Origin: an uncultured Lachnospiraceae bacterium
Lineage (GTDB): Bacteria > Bacillota > Clostridia > Lachnospirales > Lachnospiraceae
Assembly: GCA_910585895.1 (NCBI GenBank)
Contig: CAJUHY010000006.1
Location: forward strand, 23,117-87,116
DNA: 64,000 nt
Direction: 5' to 3'
In this document: positions 1 through 6,700 of the stretch, in pieces
How the letters are laid out: the number at the start of each line of letters is the position of its first letter
Numbering within the stretch: the stretch's first letter is position 1
Position numbers and translations under genes: made by a program
The notes under the pieces: model-generated
The model's database searches: none
The model's input: only the letters and a program-made list of their open reading frames with translations
Told to the model about the DNA's origin: nothing

Positions 1-1
1 G

Positions 2-1135
2 AATGAAATATGTCATGGAGGGGCGTATATTTTTCCTTCCGGAGATACCAAAGTTATTACACTCAAAGAGGCTTTAAGCAGCTTGGAAGAAGTGGATATG
101 GATGATGTATGTCAGGCATCATTTTCATCCAGATATATGTCACGTAACAGGAAGAGGGATTATAATGATGTGTCCTTTACAATTCCGGCGATGGCAAAGC
201 AAATGCCTTTAAGCCCGGATTCGGATGGGATGGAATTTAAAGATGTAGACAAATTTGAATTCATAGGGAATAATAGGAGGTTAAGCTACAAAGAGGCGGC
301 AGCCATCCAGACCTTTCCGCCGGATATGGAATTTTGCGGAGATTTGGACAGTAAATATAAGCAAATAGGGAACGCTGTTCCTGTGAAACTGGCAGAGGCA
401 ATTGCAGCAGAAGTTTATAAAATACTGACAGTGGAAGATTTAAGACCATTGTTGAATATGGAAAATCCAGAAGCAGAAATTAAAGTTGACCGCCGGATTA
501 CAAATACTGTAATTACAGGAAAAGCATTTGAGTATGCATCATTAGTAGAACTGTACAGGGAACTTAAAAATAACGGTTGGGAATCAGAGCAGCTTGAAAT
601 AGTAAAAGATAAAAATTATAATAATATTGAAAGGGCATATCAGATGGTGGAAGAACCGGAGGATGAGTCGGATGACGAAGATAAGATGGAAATGATTCAT
701 TTAGAGACATCTTTGAATAAATATAACAGGGCAGCTCGTGCAGCTGCAAGGTATCTTTGTAAAGCAGAGCCAATATTGAGGAGCCACAGTCCTGTTTATG
801 GTATACTTAGGGTCATGCCAGACCGCGCAGGAATTAAAGGGGATGTCAGAGATATTGATTTTGCGATTTATCGGGATAAGCTGCATATGGAGCAAATAAG
901 TGATATTGGGATAAGCTGTAAGAATAATCATGAAGCTGTTAAGCGCCCAAGGATTACGGAAGATCCTGATTTTGCAAAAGAATGGACAAATGGTCTGTTT
1001 CATTGTAGCCAAGAATTTTTGGATAATATGAGAGAGATATTGTCAAAAATTGATGCATATGCTCAAAAATATGAGAAATGGTCATGTGTAGAAGACAAAA
1101 TGGCAAAATGGATGTATTTTATGCTCCTATCATAA
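2..1135 (+). CDS. C5-cytosine methyltransferase C-terminus fused in frame to HaeIII-like endonuclease N-terminal half (5' truncated by window edge)
   Basis: The reading frame is open from base 2, so the true start lies outside the window. Roughly the first 145 codons are the target-recognition region and motifs IX-X of a C5-cytosine DNA methyltransferase: SRNRKRDYNDVSFTI resembles the recognition domain of M.HaeIII (GGCC), followed by SYKEAAAIQTFP and the terminal GNAVPV motif. With no stop codon the frame then enters a HaeIII-type restriction endonuclease: GKAFEYASL, GDVRDI and ISCKNNHEAVK match the HaeIII family, and GDVRD plus the SxK of ISCK could be the nuclease core. An internal ATG at 458 could start a separate endonuclease, but no convincing ribosome-binding site precedes it. 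The frame ends early at 1135; the rest of the enzyme is in another frame (see 1078-1575). The GGCC specificity is inferred. Confidence 0.8.
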   Translation, partial: NEICHGGAYIFPSGDTKVITLKEALSSLEEVDMDDVCQASFSSRYMSRNRKRDYNDVSFTIPAMAKQMPLSPDSDGMEFKDVDKFEFIGNNRRLSYKEAAAIQTFPPDMEFCGDLDSKYKQIGNAVPVKLAEAIAAEVYKILTVEDLRPLLNMENPEAEIKVDRRITNTVITGKAFEYASLVELYRELKNNGWESEQLEIVKDKNYNNIERAYQMVEEPEDESDDEDKMEMIHLETSLNKYNRAARAAARYLCKAEPILRSHSPVYGILRVMPDRAGIKGDVRDIDFAIYRDKLHMEQISDIGISCKNNHEAVKRPRITEDPDFAKEWTNGLFHCSQEFLDNMREILSKIDAYAQKYEKWSCVEDKMAKWMYFMLLS

Positions 1136-1575
1136 AGCTTTTCATAAATGAGATAAAGAGATTGGGGGTTACAAATCAGAATGATAGCATAGAGAAACAG
1201 GAAAGTGCAAAGACATTTACAAAGCTATTTTTTGAATATATGTTTGGAACACAGGATTTTTATAAATTCATCAAAGATGATTCATCTGAATCGACAAAGG
1301 TATATCCGTATAATATGCATGGCACACTAATGTGTCCTTATGAAGGGGTTAAAAATAACCAAGCAGTTAAAATGATTACTATGCCAGAAGAAATTGTCGA
1401 GGTTAGGGCAAAGCCCAATAGTAAAACAACAATGGAAATTTATTTCGACCAATGGATTATTTCTATGAGACTTCATAATGCAGATACTAAGATTACCAGA
1501 ACTTCTTTAAAATTTGATGTGCAGATTAAAGCACAGCCAAGGAAGGTTATGGGAAATATTTTGCCATGGGATTAG
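1078..1575 (+). pseudogene. C-terminal half of the HaeIII-like endonuclease, out of frame
   Basis: This frame carries the remaining conserved part of a HaeIII-type endonuclease: DVFYAPIIKLFINEI, DFYKFIKDD, YNMHGTL, KPNSKTTMEIYF, MRLHNADT and SLKFDVQIK, ending at a TAG at 1573-1575. It has no plausible start of its own. It would be continuous with the upstream frame if one copy of an 8-bp tandem duplication at 1096-1111 were removed; the junction would then read EDKMDVFYAPII, as the family expects. As it stands the endonuclease is split, so restriction is probably off, or on only in cells where slippage restores the frame. Clean conservation on both sides of the break suggests a recent event. 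Confidence 0.8.
1096..1111 (+). repeat. Exact 8-bp tandem duplication causing the endonuclease frameshift
   Basis: The unit CAAAATGG occurs twice back to back at 1096-1103 and 1104-1111. Two copies shift the frame and bring in the stop at 1135; one copy joins the two halves of the endonuclease without a stop. Eight bases is not a multiple of three, so loss or gain of a unit by replication slippage would switch the reading frame. Confidence 0.9.
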
Positions 1576-1610
1576 CAATTCTCAAAGTATCTTCGTAAAA
1601 CTAATACAAA

Positions 1611-1658
1611 GGGGTCATTGCAGAATAGATGATTACTTATCTGTTTTGCAACGACCCC
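1611..1658. terminator. Long hairpin downstream of the restriction locus
   Basis: GGGGTCATTGCA at 1611-1622 pairs with TGCAACGACCCC at 1647-1658, and pairing continues inward to give about 20 pairs with one mismatch, two G-U pairs and an 8-base loop. It lies 36 bases after the endonuclease stop and downstream of the convergent decarboxylase, so a bidirectional terminator or boundary is likely. It lacks a strong T-run on the + side, so it could also be the end of a lost mobile element. Confidence 0.5.
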
Positions 1659-1675
1659 TGAATTACGTTTTCAGG

Positions 1676-1780
1676 ACATCCTCTTTCGTCTGGTTTAGAA
1701 GAATCAAAGATGACGGAAATATCCGGTTCCAGGTAATTTATATTATCATTGTTCAAGCATATGGAAATTATAGCTTTACC
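1676..1780 (-). pseudogene. Relic of a Uma2 (DUF820) family endonuclease
   Basis: Reading the minus strand just beyond the decarboxylase stop gives NYLEPDISVIFDSSKPDERG, which closely resembles the central motif of Uma2/DUF820 nucleases (PDISVVCD.SKLDERGC). The start, the catalytic Glu-x-Lys region and the C-terminus are absent; resemblance ends about 18 bases before the hairpin at 1611-1658. It is read as a decayed fragment, not a working gene. The match is short, so confidence is moderate. Confidence 0.5.
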
Positions 1781-3267
1781 ACTTTGATAGTCTGTCTGCT
1801 CCTGTCGCTGAGCCCTTCCACAGTCAGACCAAGTTTCTGGCACTGGTCAACGATTCCGATAATCTTGCCCGTGAGGATTTCTCCCGGGGTCACCAGTGGA
1901 ATTCCTGGTGGATAGAGGTAGATGAATTCCTGGCTGATGTGTCCGGTGGAGGCTTTCAGGGAAAGCGGCTCGGCGGGCTGTTCCATCGCAAGGGCGATGG
2001 GCATCTGGGGCTTAGGAGGCTGGTAAATGTCGTTGCTTGTCAGGTGTCTCGACCGGTCTGACGTCCTGGAACCAAGGATTACAGGGCGCGATGGGGTACG
2101 CACAGCTGCAAGAGAAATCTCATCGTCAATTTCTTTCAGTCCATGCAGCAAGCGTGCAAATCCCTCCGGGGTATCCATCAGGCTGGACAGGGCAGTGACA
2201 TAGTGTCCGGAGCACATTTCCAATTGTAAATAATAATTGTGCAGCAGTTTACGGTACAATTTCTGTCCGGTCAATTCTGAATCACCCACTGAAATTAATA
2301 TTTTGGAAATATCATGGTCAAAGCAGGTTTCCGGCTGGCAGGAATCCTTCTCAAATATCCTCAGGCGTTTAAGAGATTTCGCCTGTTGATAAAATTTCTT
2401 TAGCTGTGGCATATATTTTGCCAGCTGTTCTTCTTTTTCTTCATTTAAGAAACGAATACACTGTTCTATAGACGCCATCAAGAGATAAGAAGGCGAACTG
2501 GTCTGATAAATGGAAACAAAATTTTCCAAAGCATTTCGGTCTATACGTTCAGAATTCACATGCAGCAGTGCAGTCTGTGTGAGACAAGGCAGCGTCTTGT
2601 GCAGACTTTGAATGACTAAATCCGCACCGCATTCCAGGGCAGATTCCGGGAACTCCTCGGAAAGTGAAAAATGTGCGCCATGCGCTTCGTCCACAATCAA
2701 GGGCAAATCGTATGCGTGTGCAATCTCTGCAATTGTACGAATATCGGAGGTAACCCCATCGTATGTGGGGGAAGTGATGAATACAGCGCCAATCTGGGGC
2801 AAATCGTCTAACGCCTGTGCGACATGTGCCGGAGAGATAGAGCCGGAGACGCCAAATTCCGTTGCTGACGGAAGAAGGTAAACAGTCTCTAATCCTCTCA
2901 GGTATACGGCATGGTAGGCTGATTTATGGCTGTTGCGAGCCATCAGCAATGTGCTGAGCCGGGGAAGTGCTGCGCTGATAGCGCTTAAAATGCCGGCAGT
3001 GCTGCCGTTTACCAGGAAAAATGTCTCTTTCGCCCCAAAAAGTTCCGCCGCGCGCTGCTGGGCGTCTTTTAAAATTCCATTTGCATGATAGAGGTTGTCA
3101 AAACGGTCAATTTCCGTAATATCTACCGAATAAGGATTGGGAAATTCGATGGGAGCACGTTTATGTCCCGGCATGTGGAAGGGGTAACATCCGCTCTTGG
3201 AATAGCTTTGCAGCCGTTCATCCAGAAAAGGGGAATCGTCCTGCCAGGTGTATTTAATATCAGGCAT
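1768..3267 (-). CDS. Orn/Lys/Arg decarboxylase family, PLP-dependent (SpeA/Cad-like)
   Basis: A 499-residue protein of the clostridial/bacillar Orn/Lys/Arg decarboxylase family, which makes agmatine, cadaverine or putrescine by PLP-dependent decarboxylation in the cytosol. Visible marks: PFHMPGHKRAP near the N-terminus, the PLP-anchoring region VDEAHGAHF followed by SLHKTLPCLTQTA carrying the Schiff-base lysine, and the C-terminal decarboxylase domain with YPPGIPLVTPGE. The ATG at 3267 was chosen because an AAAAGGAG box precedes it and the family begins near PDIKYTWQDDSPF; a longer frame upstream has no support. The length fits the short Gram-positive class rather than the E. coli inducible enzymes. 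Which amino acid is used cannot be read from the sequence. Confidence 0.88.
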   Translation of the reverse strand: MPDIKYTWQDDSPFLDERLQSYSKSGCYPFHMPGHKRAPIEFPNPYSVDITEIDRFDNLYHANGILKDAQQRAAELFGAKETFFLVNGSTAGILSAISAALPRLSTLLMARNSHKSAYHAVYLRGLETVYLLPSATEFGVSGSISPAHVAQALDDLPQIGAVFITSPTYDGVTSDIRTIAEIAHAYDLPLIVDEAHGAHFSLSEEFPESALECGADLVIQSLHKTLPCLTQTALLHVNSERIDRNALENFVSIYQTSSPSYLLMASIEQCIRFLNEEKEEQLAKYMPQLKKFYQQAKSLKRLRIFEKDSCQPETCFDHDISKILISVGDSELTGQKLYRKLLHNYYLQLEMCSGHYVTALSSLMDTPEGFARLLHGLKEIDDEISLAAVRTPSRPVILGSRTSDRSRHLTSNDIYQPPKPQMPIALAMEQPAEPLSLKASTGHISQEFIYLYPPGIPLVTPGEILTGKIIGIVDQCQKLGLTVEGLSDRSRQTIKVVKL

Positions 3268-3515
3268 GTCAGTCTCCTTTTTGTTATCTGCTTTTCTGTA
3301 AAAGGTATGTGCAGAATGGCAGTTTTTTATGAAAGTCGGCAAATATATTTGCCATTTTCTATAAGTATAACGGAAAGCGGCTGGAAACTCAAGTAAAGAT
3401 AAAAGACCAATATTTTGTGCATAATTACCAAAATAAGATAAATTTATTGTCAAAAAGGTTATATAGGTTTACCATTCTTTGTGTGTGTTGCACATAGTAT
3501 GTCTGTACAACACCG

Positions 3516-3542
3516 TTATTGGGTGTGCATTCTGCCTATAAT
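3516..3542 (+). promoter_or_regulatory. Candidate sigma-A promoter for the large surface protein
   Basis: A consensus -10 TATAAT at 3537-3542 follows a weak -35 TTATTG at 3516-3521, with a 15-base spacer. It would give a leader of about 165 bases before the start at 3714. Confidence 0.45.
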
Positions 3543-3590
3543 GTACACCTGAGCAGGAAATTGCAATGAGCAGTTTCCTCTTTCCATAAG

Positions 3591-3612
3591 GGGGACTCGT
3601 TCGCGAGTCCCC
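3591..3612 (+). promoter_or_regulatory. Perfect hairpin with TTCG loop in the 5' leader
   Basis: GGGGACTCG at 3591-3599, loop TTCG, CGAGTCCCC at 3604-3612: nine perfect pairs. A second small hairpin (CCTTA...TAAGG, 3616-3630) follows. There is no T-run, so a stabilising or regulatory leader structure is more likely than a terminator. Confidence 0.5.
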
Positions 3613-3713
3613 ATCCTTAATTTATAAGGAAACTTTAGTTATCGGTGGGGAAAGGAGGAAGAACGGTACAGATTAAAATATACTGTACATGACAAAAAGA
3701 AAGGAAGGATAAT

Positions 3714-6700
3714 ATGGGAATGAGAAAAAAATTTAAACAGATTGCTTCGCTCGTGCTCAGTCTGGCAATGGCGGTGACTTTGCTGCCGACGCAGTATGCA
3801 TATGCTGAAAGCAGTGATGCCGCAGCGGGAACTCCTGCTGTTGTATCAGCGGGGGATGGGCTGCCAACTCCGATGATGCAGTTTACGTTTGACAATGACG
3901 TACTGACAGACGTACAGGGCAAGGCGAAAGCCACGGTAGGCGGCGGAACGGCTGAGGTCATTGACGATGATGGCAGAGGCGATAAGGTATTAAACCTGAA
4001 AGACAATGGATACCTGAAAATTACAAACAAGGCAGATAATAAGAGTCCTTTGACAGGAAAGAAAGCCATCACTATTTCTTATTGGAGCAAGGATTCTGCT
4101 GGTTCCAATTTGGCCGGATGGGTGTATTTTATTAAAAAGGACTCTACCAAAACGGAATGGGGCAAACAGTATTATCTTGGACTTTTAGATGGCGGCGCGG
4201 CTGTAAGCGCAGAGCGTTATTGGGGTAATGGAAGTAATGCCCGAAAAAATGGTGCAGTAGCAGCAGAAGGATTTAAGACAAATAACTGGAAACAGGTTAC
4301 GGTTGTATTGGATGCAGATTCTACCACACTTTATGTCAATGGTGAGAAGCAAAAAACACAGGGAGAGCAGAATCTGACCGGAGATGCAGAAGGGGCTCAC
4401 AGGCTGGAGGATTATCTGACTGACAGTAACGTGTTTGAAATTGGCAGGGCTGACTGGGAAACAGGGCAGTTTTATGCTGGAAAACTGGATGATTTTACCG
4501 TTTATGATGGAGCGTTGACTGCAGAGCAAATTAACGCTCTATACCTGAAAGATGTGACGTTGCAGACATTGGAAGCATTTGCTGATGGTGAAAGCGCGGC
4601 TTTTGCCAAGACAAAGCTGACGTTGCCGGCAACCGTCAATAACAGTGCGTTTACCTGGACTTCCAGTAATACGGAAAAGATTGCTGCTGACGGAACAGTG
4701 AAGGCCTGGGACGGAAGTGAAATAGTGTTGACGGCTAAAGCCAGTATTCCAGGCAATGCTTCCTGGAGCAGGAGTTTTCCGGTGAAGCTGGCAAGAAAGA
4801 TTAATGTGAAATATGTTCTGAAAGGCTCAGATACACCGCTGAAAGCAGCGGCAGAAGAATATTATAAATCGAGCGTTTCCACCTATCCGCTGAAAGAGGA
4901 AGATAAAGTCTGGACGGATGAAACAAGCAAAAAAACCTATGTTTTATCGCAGGCGGATTCATCTTTGCAGATAGGCAGCAATGCCACAGATGTCGTTTTG
5001 GTTTATGCGGAAGATGTTGTAGAGAGTATTTCCACTGTCATAGAACCTATCACACTTAGGGCAGGTATGTTGCCGCAGCTTCCGGAAACGGTTAAGGCTG
5101 CATTTACCAGCGGACAGGAACGAGATGTCAAAGTGTTATGGGATAGTGAAGCTATCAAAGAGGCGTGTGCAACGCCTGGTAAGAAGACAATTTCCGGGGG
5201 AGTTGGCGCGAAAACGATAACGGTTCAGCTGAACGTTGAAGATAAGGAAGATTATCTTCTGGCAGGTTATTCATTTGACGAGGAAGATGCCGGGAGCGGC
5301 TGGGCAGATAGCAAAGGGAAAGGTAATGCCACCCTTGACGGAACGGGGAAGGCAGCAATTGTGCCTGGATTGAAAGGTAATGCTATCGAACTTCCAGGAG
5401 GAGCGAAAGGTACCGCGGCTATCAAACTTCCTGATAATCTGCTCAAGATAGACGAAAATAAGTATGCAGATAATTTTACAATTTCCATGTTTATCAAAAA
5501 TCCTGGCAATGGTAATTCTTTTGCCATGTCTTTGCTCGGCGAGGGCACAGACAATTATATCGGTTTTATCAACAGGACGGGAGGTAATGGAAATGCCGTG
5601 CAGTTAGAGTGTAAGAAGAAAGATATTACGTCTGGTGGGTGTTCGGCAAACGGAAAGGCATTGACAAATGTCTGGGAACATTTTGCAATTGTGGTAAATG
5701 GTTCTCAAGGAACGGTAAAGATATATAAAAATGGCGAAGAACTGGCAGATGGAAAAATCAACTTTAAACCTTCTGAACTGAAACAGCAGAGAAACTTTCT
5801 GGGCCGCGCGGAGCATCCTGATAACGACTATCAAGGAATTTATGACGAATTTAAGGTTTACAGCGTAGCGCTTACAGATGGGGAAATCCAGTCCCTTTGC
5901 GATGATGTTCTGTATACAGAACAGATGAAGAAAGCGCTGGCTGGGTTAAAGACTTTGAAGATGTGGGACGGTACAGAAGCAGACCTCACAAACCTGACAG
6001 ACGACTTACAGCTTCCAGTTAAAGGTGACGGGGATTCTGTAACAGTCACTTGGGAATCTACAAATAATGAGGTGATCAGTTTAGTGACGCCTGGAGACGG
6101 CGTTGTTACACAGCCGTACGGAGAAGATACCGCAGATGCGGAGGTAACGCTGACAGCTACTGTCAAAGTCAGAGATTATGTTAAGACAGAAAAAGTAACG
6201 TATAAGGTTAAAGTACCGAAACGTGAAGGGGCAGACAAGAAACCGCTGCGCCATGCAGTTGTTGCGGCACAGGAACTATATGAAGCTGCAAGGCATCAAA
6301 GCAACATTTATGTGGTAAGTTCCTTTGAGACGCTGAAACAGGCAATTGAGGAAGCAAACGCAGCTTTGTCATCAACAACAGTAACAGAGGCGGAAATTAC
6401 GCAGATACTTGGCAAACTAAATAAACCGCTGAAACTCAAGAATCTGGATGAATTAAGCAGCCTGTTGGCAGTATGGTATCCATTAGATAATAATACGGAT
6501 AAGGCAAAAGATGCATCCGGCAATGGCATAGACGCAATGGTGACAGGAGATGTAACGTTCAGCAGGGAGGATGGAGCAACCTTCCCAGGCGGGACAGCAT
6601 TGACAAACAGTATTAAGGTGACAGGAGCAGCCTTGGATAATTTGCAGGTCACAGACCAGATGACCGTGTCTTTCTGGGCAAAAGATGCCAGAGGAGACAA

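Noticed and set aside
1514..1915. 133-codon frame on the + strand
   Set aside because: It overlaps the endonuclease end and the antisense of the decarboxylase; no ribosome site and no family resemblance.
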